The notes below the pieces were generated by a model. That model searched no databases and had not been told where the DNA came from. It saw only the letters and a program-made list of their open reading frames with translations. This document shows, one piece after another, positions 1-9,419 of a stretch of DNA of 59,511 bases. Numbering within the stretch: position 1 is the first letter of the stretch; every line of letters starts with the position of its first letter. The stretch covers positions 1 through 59,511 of the forward strand of contig WBZZ01004577.1 in NCBI GenBank assembly GCA_019918135.1, in the 5' to 3' direction. The DNA is from Paulinella micropora (taxonomy: Eukaryota > Cercozoa > Imbricatea > Euglyphida > Paulinellidae). The position numbers and the translations under genes were made by a program.

Positions 1-1480
1 GTGCTGCATTGTTAACGAAGTAGGAGACGTCTTTGATCCCCCCGTTCCGGACGTGTCTCCCGTCAGGTACATGGCGTTGGTTGAAGTCGAGGGGTTGATC
101 TGCAAGGTTATCCGCTCTATACAGTCTGCTTGTGGTCATTCGTCCTCTTGCCAAAACGTTTGGCCTCCATTCCTCAAGGAAGGTGATGGGCTTGTCCATC
201 ATTACGATCTGCCCATTTTGAAATAGGAACGAATAGCCTCGGTCGTGGTCCAGTACTCCCGGAGAAACGAGATTGAAGGGCGAATCCGAAACGAGTGATT
301 TCGGTAATTGTAGCCAATGTTCTTTGCCCTTGCCGGTGACCATTGGTAAATAACCCGTAGCGGTGCTGTCAAAGCTAATTTGTTGATTTTGCACTCCTCC
401 AACGACTGTCTTTTTCGTTGTCAGGTCGGAGCATTCGGTTGAATCATGGATGAGCATGCGATTGCTCCCTGAATCGAAGATAGTATGGACTCGTGGGAGG
501 TAGCTAGGGTTGTCCGGTTCACCATCGTCATCGGTGTTCATCATAATTGCGTCGTCGGTCGTACTCTCTATGTCTACAATGAGCACACCGTCACGTAAAG
601 TTTGTTGCCACATAGGTGATGATGTGTTGTAGCCATAGAGTTCGTTTGGTACTGTTCCAAGAGGCGGCGGTTCGTGGTTGGACGATTTCGCTGGTCCGTA
701 GTCGTAGCAATCATTGAGATCGCCCTCGTCGACCATCATAGCTGTAAATGATCGTACTAGAAAGTTTGTGTCAAAGCGGGCACGGTTTCGCGAAACGATA
801 GCGCCAGAGTATATTGTACGCTTGTCTTTGTCCGGTTCGTATTGCGGGTAGCCTGCAAGTCGGCGTAGGATCTCTCGCACATCGCCAATGCCGTACTCAT
901 TAGGTAGAGTTTGTACGACTTCGTTGCTTTTCGCGGAAAGTTCATAACGCATCATTCGGTGGTAGGCAAAGTCCGCAAATCTTCCGTTTGTTGATCCAAT
1001 ACCACATGCCTGCATTATTTTCTTATGCTCCCTGTTGCGTAGCAATTCGTTGACCGCTGAGGACGCGAAGAGGCAGAAGCGTCGATGTGCCGCCCGATCT
1101 GTCTTCTGACAGGTGGGGTCGCAGTACTTGACCCAGTTGCATCCACTGCAAAGTTTCTGTTTGCGTTCGGCAGTCTCCACGGCGTCACAGAATTCGCAGG
1201 AAGCGGGCGGGGTCGGTGCGTCAGAGTGCAGGCCGATAGGTATGATGCCGGTGTCGTGAAATAGTGCACATATGCGGCATAGGGGTGCCATACTTTGCCA
1301 GCCTTCGGGCCATATGTTGAATTGTTTTCTGATCGACCAGTATTCCATTTCGACTCGTTTGGCATGTCGTAGGCAGAAGTGGACGTCGACAACGTGGTGC
1401 CAGGGCGCCCCAGTTATAACAGAATGCGAGTCTGATGTAGATAGTATGATGTCGGAGTACGGCTGAACTTGAACATCAAT
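1..1480 (-). CDS. MYND zinc finger plus retropepsin segment of a Copia-like polyprotein (partial)
   Basis: A single minus-strand frame is open from a stop at 1481-1483 to the left edge (about 493 codons), with no stop inside the window. A MYND-type finger lies at about 1074-1198: C-x2-C, then C-x2-C, then YC-x3-CQ, then H-x3-C (visible pieces: CEFCDAV, CSGCNWVKYC, CQKTDRAAHRRFC). About 200 codons later, near 464-478, is FDSGSNRML, which resembles the catalytic DSG of Copia retropepsins. MYND fingers normally mediate protein-protein contacts; here the finger lies between gag and protease of a transposon polyprotein. The frame has no clear own start and is probably a downstream part of gag-pol, separated from gag by frameshift decay. 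Confidence 0.72.
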   Translation of the reverse strand, partial: MDVQVQPYSDIILSTSDSHSVITGAPWHHVVDVHFCLRHAKRVEMEYWSIRKQFNIWPEGWQSMAPLCRICALFHDTGIIPIGLHSDAPTPPASCEFCDAVETAERKQKLCSGCNWVKYCDPTCQKTDRAAHRRFCLFASSAVNELLRNREHKKIMQACGIGSTNGRFADFAYHRMMRYELSAKSNEVVQTLPNEYGIGDVREILRRLAGYPQYEPDKDKRTIYSGAIVSRNRARFDTNFLVRSFTAMMVDEGDLNDCYDYGPAKSSNHEPPPLGTVPNELYGYNTSSPMWQQTLRDGVLIVDIESTTDDAIMMNTDDDGEPDNPSYLPRVHTIFDSGSNRMLIHDSTECSDLTTKKTVVGGVQNQQISFDSTATGYLPMVTGKGKEHWLQLPKSLVSDSPFNLVSPGVLDHDRGYSFLFQNGQIVMMDKPITFLEEWRPNVLARGRMTTSRLYRADNLADQPLDFNQRHVPDGRHVRNGGIKDVSYFVNNAA

Positions 1481-1483
1481 CTA

Positions 1484-2985
1484 AGTTGCATCTTGTTTTT
1501 GGTCTGATAGGTGACTTGATGACTGGTCTTCGGTCTCCGATTGGTCTGCCCAACGGATGTACATTCTGTTCCGTGACCCATTCGAGCGTAGGGATGGTGG
1601 CCAGAAGCTTGTCGTTGGGGTACCGGGTCCTCGCGAGGGACGATGTAGTGTCGCGGGGCTTCAACTCTCCATTCCGGCGGCCAGTGTCGAGGTGGGACGG
1701 GGAAGCCGGCGGGTGTGCCGACCTTGCGGTAAAGTTTTTGTAGAAAAGCCCAAACATTGAGCTTTGTACGGAAGTTATTTTCATCGAGCTTTTGCTCCCT
1801 TGAAAGATTGTCCCACGGTAGGTTCGAGGGTCGTAGAGCTGAGTCCGTAACAAAGTCGATGTGCATGTTGACAACGCCTCGGGCTGCTGGAGTGCCTGGT
1901 TGAGCGTCCATTGTTGAGGCTTGACCGGGTAGAGGTGGGCTGTAGAAGGTAGTGTGCCGAAGTTGGGATAACTTGAATTGGTGGTGAAGTTTGAGGTTCA
2001 ACAATGACATTTTGCGGAAAGGGTACAGATACCGGTGCACCGGTAGGTGCCGGCGTTGAGAATTGCTTCTCATCGTGTACAGATCCGTCATTGTCGGAAT
2101 CCTCTAGTTCGTCCACCATCATGTTGATCCAATCGTCCTCCACATCCGACGTAGTCTCGACCGGGTTATACGTTTCTAACTCTTCAGCAAAGCGGACGGT
2201 GTTGTTTTGTCGGCGTGGAGGTGTAGGACCTCGTCGGCTACGTTGGGGTGACGGTGAGGGCGAGGGCGTGCGACTTGTTGAGCGGTTCCGGTCGGGCGAT
2301 CTACCTCGAGGGGTGTCGGGTCGTCGTCCCCTTGTGCATTCAGCTCCAGAATGGTTCGCAGTCATCTCGCCGGTTGGCTTGCACTCCCTACGTTGGCAAG
2401 AGCGTTGGCAGTCTCTTCGTGCTTCGTGTCGCCGCAATTGTAGCACTTGCGTTCTTGCCCCGGGCGTCGGTCGCGTACATACATTGTTGTATTCGATGAC
2501 TTGGCTTCAACTTCATGGGTTAGAGTCAAAGAGTCCATGCTGTCAGCGAGTTTGTTGGCTTGTACCAGTAGCTTTAGCTGCTCACAAAGTTGTGCGTACA
2601 TCGGCTTTGCGGCTGGGTGTCCATTCACAGCTTCGGCTATGAATGCTCTTGCTTTCGTTCGCATCTGTAACTGCTGTTATGGGTTGTAGCAATCTTGTAG
2701 TTGCTCCCACGTCGGGTCGGTCGGTAATGCCACTACGTTGGCTCGTAGCTGTACGTTGGGATCGTCTATCCCCACTGCTGGTGCGGGTCCTGGGTGAATG
2801 AGGATTTTCATTTCGGCTCGCGTAATCGGTGACTCGCGTAGACTGATGAGCATTTTGGGATCTGCTGCCTCTGCCCATTGTAGATAGCTCCATCGGAAGT
2901 TATTGAACTTCTGAGCGTCCTTGACTGACTTCTGCGTGTGATAACGGTAGGCGCGGTGTCTTTAGTAGATATCGCGCAGGCTCAT
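1484..2985 (-). pseudogene. decayed gag of element G
   Basis: Gag-like sequence spread over several frames. The expected start codon is within the primer-binding motif (ATG AGC CTG CGC), but a stop follows eight codons in. Near 2420-2450 is a retroviral zinc-knuckle remnant: CYNCGDTKH in one frame and RRDC in the next, so C-x2-C-x4-H-x4-C is interrupted by a frameshift. Downstream is an Arg/Ser/Pro-rich stretch and an acidic stretch containing VEDDWINMMVDELEDSD. Not functional as read. Confidence 0.55.
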
Positions 2986-2989
2986 GACC
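2973..2989 (-). other. putative primer-binding site (initiator tRNA-Met anticodon arm) containing gag ATG
   Basis: Minus strand reads GGTCATGAGCCTGCGCG. Against the anticodon arm of a yeast-type initiator tRNA-Met (CGCGCAGGGCUCAUAACC), its complement matches except for one mismatch and one missing base. Copia and Ty5 prime from an internal cut in this tRNA rather than from its 3' end. The ATG of gag lies within the motif. Confidence 0.55.
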
Positions 2990-3478
2990 TGCCATGGTCT
3001 ATCGATACAGTAATCTGGTACTAAAGAAAACACACACCTAATCAAATACGTTTTGAAGGTTGGTAATAAATTCTTTAATGAGAACAACTTGTGGTAAACA
3101 TACCTTGTAGTAACGTGCTAAGGCGTGTGCTTGGCACGGGGTCAATATGACGTATAGATCTACACGGAATCACTGGTAAGAAAGGGCTCGCACTGAGTAA
3201 TGTGTACCCTTTATAATATGTGATTCCACTGCATCACAAGAGATGAAACAGTCGTTGACACGTAAACGTACATCACTGATTTGAGTGAAATAGGCAATTC
3301 ACCGGTAGTGACCGTAATAACGGTATAATTGTTACATACGACTGTTAAGGCTGTTGTGAAGGATCTGCGGAAACTCCGGATGTGTTGTCCTCAATTGCAA
3401 TCGAGAATATTATGACAGTTAAGTAATTAATATTCAAGCAATATTCCAGGTAATTATATTATGAAATATAAGGAATGA
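2990..3478. other. putative 5' LTR of element G and flank; no gene seen
   Basis: AT-rich sequence directly upstream (minus sense) of the primer-binding motif, the expected place for the 5' LTR. No second copy is in the window, so the outer boundary cannot be set. No open frame of note. Confidence 0.35.
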
Positions 3479-3479
3479 C

Positions 3480-3514
3480 ACTACTGCTACTACTACTACT
3501 ACTACTGCTACTAG

Positions 3515-3585
<71 letters not shown>
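3480..3585. repeat. trinucleotide microsatellite (CTA/ACT)n running into (GCT)n
   Basis: About 100 bases of nearly uninterrupted ACT triplets with scattered GCT, ending in six GCT triplets. In the frame that continues into the following exon array it would encode Thr/Ala runs. Confidence 0.95.
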
Positions 3586-4527
3586 TTTTTGGCAAAGATT
3601 CTGATGTTCCAGAAGGCGTGCAAGATCAGATCGTAAATCTAATCAAGGAGCAGGAACAAGCAACGCGCAAGAGGAAGACGACACCGGCCGCTCAGGTACC
3701 ACTTCATATCCCTATATCCCATCATACCCCCTATACCCCTCCCATACCCCTCCCATACCCCTATACCCCCCCCCCTCTCTCTCTCTGCACTTTATGGCTC
3801 TAACTCAGACGAGGGCGACGAACAGCAACAAAAGGCATCGCTCAAGGGGAAGCAGGAACAGGCAAAGAAGAGGAAGACGACACCGGCCGCTCACGTACAC
3901 TTCATACCCCTATACCCATCATACCCCTACACCCCTCCCATACCCCTATACCCTCTCTCTTACCCCTCTGTCTCTCTCTCTCTCTCTGCACTTTAGGGCT
4001 CTAACTCAGACGAGGACGACGAAGACCTACAAAAGGCACCGCTCAAGGGGAAGCAGGAACAGGCAACGCGCAAGAGGAAGACGACACCGGCCGCTCAGGT
4101 ACCACTTCATACCCCTATACCCCATCATACCCCTATACCCCTCCCATACCCCTATACCCTCTCTCTCTCTCTGCACTTTAGGGCTCTAACTCAGACGAGG
4201 GCGATGAACAGCAACAAAAGGCATCGCTCAAGGGGAAGCAGGAACATGCAAAGAAGAGGAGACGACACCGGCCGCTCAGGTACCACTTCATACCCCTTTA
4301 CCCCATCATACCCCTACACCCTCCCATGCCCCTACACACACACACACACTCTCTCTCTCTCTGCACCGTAGCCCTTCGACACAGAAGAGGGCCCTTGTAC
4401 CCCGGCAGCAGAAGAGGGCCCTTGTACCCCAGCAGCAGAAGAGGGCCCTTGTACCCAGGGCCCTTCTACCCCTCATTCCCCAGAAGAGGGGGGGCAAGAA
4501 GAATTAAGGACGACACCAGGACAGTAA
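3567..4527 (+). CDS. repeat-expanded gene with tandemly duplicated exon-intron units (3' part)
   Basis: Five candidate exons share one frame. Exon 1 (to 3695) reads AAAAAAVFGKDSDVPEG and on to KRKTTPAAQ, then GT. Exons at about 3797-3894, 3997-4098 and 4182-4279 are near-identical 98-102-nt modules encoding GSNSDEGDEQQQKA, LKGKQEQ and KKRKTTPAAQ. Each intact module starts after TTTAG and ends CTCAG/GTACC, in phase 0. The last exon (4372-4527) encodes three copies of EEGPCTPAA and ends CAG TAA. The introns are C-rich, ending in a CT tract. Oddities: the first repeat's acceptor is TTTAT instead of TTTAG, and the fourth exon has lost one A and so shifts frame. No upstream exon or start was found. 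The product would be charged and low-complexity; the basic KKRK run could be a nuclear signal. It may be a decaying copy. Confidence 0.45.
3696..4371 (+). repeat. tandem exon-intron repeat, unit about 180-204 bp
   Basis: Exon modules begin at 3797, 3997 and 4182, giving unit spacings of 200 and 185; module ends are spaced 199, 204 and 181. Exon parts are more alike than the intron parts, which vary in number of CATACCCC and CT units. Confidence 0.8.
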
Positions 4528-4539
4528 TACCCTAAGTCT

Positions 4540-5365
4540 CTGCCCCCATTTTCTCTATCTCCTCTCATTTTCTCTATGTCCATCATACCTCTCATTTTCT
4601 CGATGTCTCTCATACCCCTCATTTTCTCTATGTCCCTCATACCCCTCATTTTCTCTCTATGTCATTCATACCCCGCCTTTCATACCCCTGTCATACCCCT
4701 GTCATACCCCTGTCATACCCCTGTCATACCCCTGTCATACCCCGCTTCTCATACCCCTGTCATACCCCTCTCGTACCCCTGTCATACCCCTCTCATACAC
4801 CTGTCATACCCCGCCTCTCTCATACCCCTGTCATACCCCGCCTCTCATACCCCTCTCATACCCCCCTCTCATACCCCGCCTCTTTCATACCCCTCTCATA
4901 CCCCTTTCATACCCGTCATTTATTACCCCTATCATACCCCTGTCATATCCCGCCTCTCTCATACCCCTGTCACACCCCTGTCATACCCCGCCTCTCTCAT
5001 ACCCCTGTCATACCCCGCCTCTCTCATACCCCTCTCAATCCCCTGTCATACCCCGCCTCTCTCATACCCTCTCATACCCCTCTCATACCCCCCTCATACC
5101 CTTCATTTTCTCTATTTCCCTCATACACCTCATTTTCTCTATGTTCCTCATACCCCTCATTTTCTCTATGTCCCTCATAACCCTCATTTTCTCTCTATGT
5201 CCCTCATACCCCTCATTTTCTCTATGTCCCTCATACCCCTCATTTTCTCTCTATGTCCCTCATACCCCTCATTTTCTCTATGTCCCTCATACCCTTTATT
5301 TTCTGTATGTCACTTATACCCCTCAATTTCTCTATGTTCCTCATGCCTGTCCAACGTGGCATTGA
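4540..5365. repeat. minisatellite of CATACCCCT and CATTTTCTCTATGTCCCT units
   Basis: Two intermixed unit types: short TCATACCCC(TG) units at about 4680-5100, and a 27-29-bp unit CTCATTTTCTCTATGTCCCT plus CATACCC at both ends. The open frames across it are only repeat translation. Confidence 0.95.
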
Positions 5366-5429
5366 TCAAAGAGCAGAGTTTACACCCGCAATGATTTTTT
5401 GAAATTTTTTAACAGAGAAAACTTGTAAT

Positions 5430-5482
5430 CTATTGAATTCTCGTGTCGGAAGTTGCTGTTTTCTGCTACGAGAATTCAATAG
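5430..5482. repeat. perfect 15-bp inverted repeat with 23-nt loop
   Basis: Arms CTATTGAATTCTCGT (5430-5444) and ACGAGAATTCAATAG (5468-5482) lie inside a short non-repetitive island (5366-5510) between two minisatellite blocks. Confidence 0.85.
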
Positions 5483-5504
5483 AGCTCATCGAGACGCGTC
5501 GAAT

Positions 5505-5960
5505 GCTACCCCTCATTTTCTCTCTATGTCCCTCATACCCCTCATTGTGTCTATGTCCCTCATACCCCTCATTTTCTCTCTGTGTCCCTCATACCCCTCA
5601 TTTTCTCTATGTCCCGCATACCCCTCATTTTCTCTATGTCCCTCATACCCCTCATTTTCTATGTCCCTCATACCCCTCATTTTCTCTATGTCCCTCATAC
5701 CCCTCATTTTCTCTCTATGTTCCTCATACCCCTCATTTTCTCTCTATGTTCCTCATATCCCTCATTTTCTCTCTATGTTCCTCATACCCCTCATTTTCTC
5801 TCTATGTTCCTCATATCCCTCATTTTCTCTCTATGTCCCTCATACCCCTCAGAGAGAAAATGAGGGTACGAGGGACATAGAGAGAAATTATTTCTCTCTA
5901 TGTCCCTCGTACCCTTATTTTCTCTCTATGTTCCTCATACCCCTCATTTTCTCTACTCAC
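5505..5960. repeat. minisatellite, second block of the 27-29-bp unit
   Basis: About 15 copies of the CTCATTTTCTCT(CT)ATGTCCCTCATACCC unit, interrupted by one inverted unit pair at 5851-5927. Confidence 0.95.
5851..5927. repeat. 38-bp near-perfect palindrome made of minisatellite units
   Basis: Left arm 5851-5888 and right arm 5890-5927 pair at 37 of 38 positions with a 1-nt centre. The left arm is a minisatellite unit in the opposite orientation to all its neighbours. Confidence 0.9.
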
Positions 5961-5999
5961 TGCTTTAAACAAAATTCAATCTCGATATCAAATTAATAA

Positions 6000-6420
6000 T
6001 TGCAATTGATCCGGCAGTGGGACCATGTTGTGTATCTTAATACCCCATCTGATAGTATTACCACACGCTAATAAATTTTCTTCAAGTTCCTGAGGGTTTC
6101 ATACCCCATCTGATACCCCGCGCTAATAAATTTTCTCCAAGTTCCTCATACCCCAGCTGGAGGTTTCATACCCAGTCTCATATCCCATGCTATCTAATAA
6201 ATTTTCTCCAAGTCACTGAGGGGTATCATACCCCCCCATACCCCATGCTATCTAAACAAATTTCTCCAAGTCCCTGAGGTTCCTGAGGGGTAATAGGTCG
6301 AGGGGTATCAGACCCCCATACCCCCCCTAGGGTATCATACCCCCCCCCCCTAGGGGTACGGGTTTATGATTCCCCCCAGGTATCATACCCCTTCATACCG
6401 GGTATCATACCCGGGTATCG
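6000..6420. repeat. degenerate tandem repeat of about 60 bp plus CATACCCC runs
   Basis: Four diverged units of the form CCCCATCTGATA..., TAATAAATTTTCTCCAAGT and TCCTGAGG, then irregular GGTATCATACCCC. No coding sequence seen. Confidence 0.8.
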
Positions 6421-6795
6421 TTTGGCTGTGGAAAACGATCATAGGCTTGTTCGTTAGGTGCCATGACTATGAGGTCATCAACATGAAAAAACCTACAATT
6501 CCTTCACCTGACTTCACTCCCTTCTCCGAAAACATGCAAGGGTCGGATTTGAGTGTGATAAAGCCTAACTGTCTCAAAGCCCCGAAAAGATGTCATAACA
6601 GCGCTTTCCTGCCTGGGGCGCGCCGTATAACGCCTTGATTACTTTCCATATCTTCCCTACTCTCCCTGTCACGGATGCTCCATGTGGGGGGCGAGCATAT
6701 ATGGCGTCAATCATGTCAGCATTAAGATAGGCATTCTTAAAGTCTACACCATACAGTCTCCTACCATAGCTAACAGTTAACTTGCAAATCAGCAA
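6421..6795 (-). pseudogene. Copia reverse transcriptase fragment H
   Basis: The minus-strand frame at 6574-6795 reads RRLYGVDFKNAYLNADMI and ALYGAPQAGKR, the RT palm and a conserved loop of Copia enzymes. After a frameshift, FHVDDLIVMAPNE follows at about 6421-6494, the equivalent of the catalytic YVDD box. Motif spacing matches the E/D family here but the sequence is more diverged. Cut off on the left by minisatellite and on the right by the LTR of F. Confidence 0.75.
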
Positions 6796-6804
6796 AACTG
6801 AACC

Positions 6805-7104
6805 AATCTAATAGAATCCACCGGTTTACTTAAGCGTAGAGGTCAGGTCCTAGACCGGAGCACTTGGTGACTTGCTAGATTTGGCAAATCTGAGAACTTT
6901 AATAACTAGAACTGATTGAGGTAAATAGGCGCGCACCAAACCGCGTGTATGACCTGATCACTGTAATTACAAGTGTCAGAACTAACTACAAATAAATCAT
7001 GTGTCGGTCCGTCTAATCAATAATATTAATAATACCTCAATGTTATTAATACGGTCTATCGAATTATCAATACAATCTAACCGTTATCCTAATTGGTATA
7101 AAGC
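6805..7104 (-). repeat. 3' LTR of element F
   Basis: On the minus strand the polypurine tract AATTAGGGGGA (7105-7115) is followed by GCTTTATACC, which starts the LTR. The LTR ends near CTATTAGATT. Its length of 300 bp equals that of the A-C LTRs, and both termini align with them. Confidence 0.65.
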
Positions 7105-7202
7105 TCCCCCTAATTCGATGTGAGTATGAATATAACATTGTCACATATTGTTACACTATAACTCACATAGGAGCACAGTCAAGTACTTGACTACCAATGT
7201 TA

Positions 7203-9364
7203 CTACTTCGCAAAACCCGACAAAAGATCAGCACCAAGTCGGAATGCAGATGGACTAGGGATGCGCTTCGATAAAATGTCTGCTCGGTTATCCCCCGACG
7301 CAACCCACCTGAGTACTATCTCCCCCTTCCCTATCGATTCGGTAGTATGGTAATACCGCAAAGCAATATGACGCAACTTTTTCCCAAACACCGCCTTCGG
7401 CGCCGATGTAGGACTCAATATTACAATATTATATCCTATTCTCTAACCGCTATATGAACTCGATTGCTGAATTACAATTTACAGGAAATTACCCCATTTT
7501 TACCGTTAGTTTATTCCGGACTGTCCGGTAGATTAATACTGTTGAGATTTAGCGATTTCCCTTTTATTGCAATTATTTACAGTGGATAGGATTATATCTA
7601 TTGGCGAGATAAGGACAGCTGAAGTGATTTTGCAGTCAGACAATAATGACAGGACACAGTCATGTATAGACACTGAATACATTCATTTGTTAGAGTTCTA
7701 GAAATTCCTTTCACGTGACAAATCACATAATCGAAGCACATGATTTTTTACAACTTTAGTCAAGGGTTTGTTCTCATTAAATTCGTTTCGACATTTATTC
7801 GAAGGGTAATCTAGAGATGATCATCGATAGCGTTCTGGAGGAGAATGGCTACAACAGCCGACAACCACACCGCCTGATTGTCAACTCGGATCACGGGTGC
7901 CGACTCCAACTCCACCTTCAATTCATTCCCCTCCGACCACGGCAGCGACATCACCACGTTCTTGCATCATGAATCACCTCCGAAAGCCCGTACGTCTCAC
8001 TCTCCTGAGTTCCCGTAGCCAGGTGCTTCTGCGTACTTGCACTCACCGCAAAAGGGCCATTGGCCAAAAACCGGAAAACACACACCCGCCCGTCCGCGAG
8101 TACATCTTCGCGCCATTCCCCAACGAGGAATCAGCATCAGCCTCAATGACCCTGTTTCCATTCGATGAATACTTTACCCCACGATGCATCACATGCACAA
8201 AGTATTTCGTGATTTGTTCAGCAGCACAGTAATCGAACTTGTCCCTGTCCGACTGATGCTCTGCAATAACACTCACCGGTAAGACCGACTCAGGCACGCT
8301 CGCCTTGAGATAGATATAGTTGCCGACAATCTCCTGAGGGTTATACCCCAACATAGCCAGCTCCATCCTTGACCCCTCCGGTAGCCAGGGAGTACGCGCA
8401 GGCATCCACTCCCTTGCATCACTCCTCTTGAACCGATGCATCAACGTCGCAATGTACTCGGTTTTCAGGATCGTAATGCTATACACCCCGCCCACTCTTT
8501 CAACCTTGAACGATAAGGAGACGAACTCCTTCAAGGGCCCCAAGTCCTTAACGTTGCCCCATTCCTCATTCAACCTCTTGACGTATGCATCACGACTCTC
8601 CCCCGAACTCGCAGCATGGATGCTATCATCAACGTGGTACGTTAACGTCTCAATCTTACCCGTCGCCTTGTCAATCCTGCCAAACAGCGTTGGCTCAATC
8701 ACACTCTGAATAAAACCAAGCTTTTTCTGTGTCGGCACTACCATGTTGTACCAGTAAACATGCCCCGACTGCTTCAACCCATTAACCCCTCCTGTTGCTA
8801 AGTAGATCGTATTCGGAGCAGCATAACCTTTCGGGGGCTGCAACCACACCCCTTGATCTAGCTTGACATTCGGAAAAGCACTCTCCTCGTCACTACCAAA
8901 CAACTCAGTGACCTGCAGCACTGCCAACGCACACGTTAGCCACACCAACTCAATCCTGCTCGTTGGTATATCCACTGCGTCGTATTGCCACGTGGGCTGA
9001 GCACACCCAATGCCCGCCAGCCTTGACTTCCTCTCTATCACCTCTCCCCCGACTCGTTCCTCTTTTCAAAGTCTGCAAATCTCATTGGCACCGCAGGCTC
9101 ACCAGGCGGCTTCTCGCTGACATGCCTCTCCTCGATGGCCCCCAATCGCAAATGCTTATCTATATCTGCAAACCTCGCCTCATTGAATTTCCCTGACTCC
9201 GTCGCCGAACGATAGGGAACCGGTGTTGTCACGAGAAATGCACCCGAGCGGAAATTGATAGCATTCGTTTGCTTTCTATTTCTCGGTTGATTAGTATTGT
9301 TCGAAACATCAATAGTGTTGCCTGTCCACTGAACAGGCACACCCCTCGCATCCCTACGACCCAC
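7203..9364 (-). pseudogene. pol of element F, broken
   Basis: 9038-9364: INT-RT linker ending FADFEKR. 8043-9041: 332-codon open RT with DEESAFPNVKL, VPTQKKLGF, and YHVDDS as the catalytic box, running into RNase H (DADSSLGNGAKMYSRTGG). The frame is lost near 8040. VDNQAVWL is visible near 7860-7890. 7203-7418: RNase H tail (KLRHIALRYYHT, DNRADILSK). Reverse transcription function is inferred from family; the copy is inactive because of frameshifts and the insertion. Confidence 0.8.
7420..7830. other. AT-rich insertion within F RNase H
   Basis: Sibling elements join VDNQATV directly to SAPNSIFG. In F these two pieces are separated by about 410 bases of AT-rich sequence with no open frame. 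No target duplication or terminal repeat could be defined by eye. Confidence 0.5.
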
Positions 9365-9419
9365 TGTCTACCGGCCACGACAGGACCTAGAAAAAGGGCA
9401 CTTCCCCTTTTAAGCAATC

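Larger units (their letters stand above)
1..2990 (-). mobile_element. Copia-like LTR retrotransposon G, 5' part, runs off left edge
   Basis: Read on the minus strand, this segment has a primer-binding motif, a decayed gag with a CCHC-knuckle remnant, a MYND zinc finger and a DSG-type aspartic protease, in that order. Integrase, reverse transcriptase and RNase H would lie left of base 1. The order and the DSG protease point to Ty1/Copia rather than Gypsy, but without the RT in view the superfamily call is an inference. The 5' two-thirds of gag is broken by frameshifts; the MYND-protease part is open. Confidence 0.7.
6805..9364 (-). mobile_element. Copia element F (3' half: INT-RT linker, RT, RNase H, LTR)
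   Basis: Minus-strand remnant of the same family as B and A-C: the same linker (RDARGVPVQWTGNTIDVSN), RT and RNase H, the same polypurine tract and a 300-bp LTR. The 5' half is missing; at about 9365-9424 it abuts plus-strand element E. The RNase H is split by about 0.4 kb of foreign sequence. Confidence 0.8.

Noticed and set aside
3794..4189. 131-codon ORF MALTQTRATN through the exon array
   Set aside because: It reads through introns in a frame different from the one shared by all exon modules.
4576..5394. 272-codon plus-strand ORF (and overlapping ones)
   Set aside because: Direct translation of minisatellite units; the repeats leave several frames open by composition.
5505..5960. Regularly spaced repeats resembling a CRISPR array
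   Set aside because: There are no unique spacers, units are contiguous and the context is eukaryotic.
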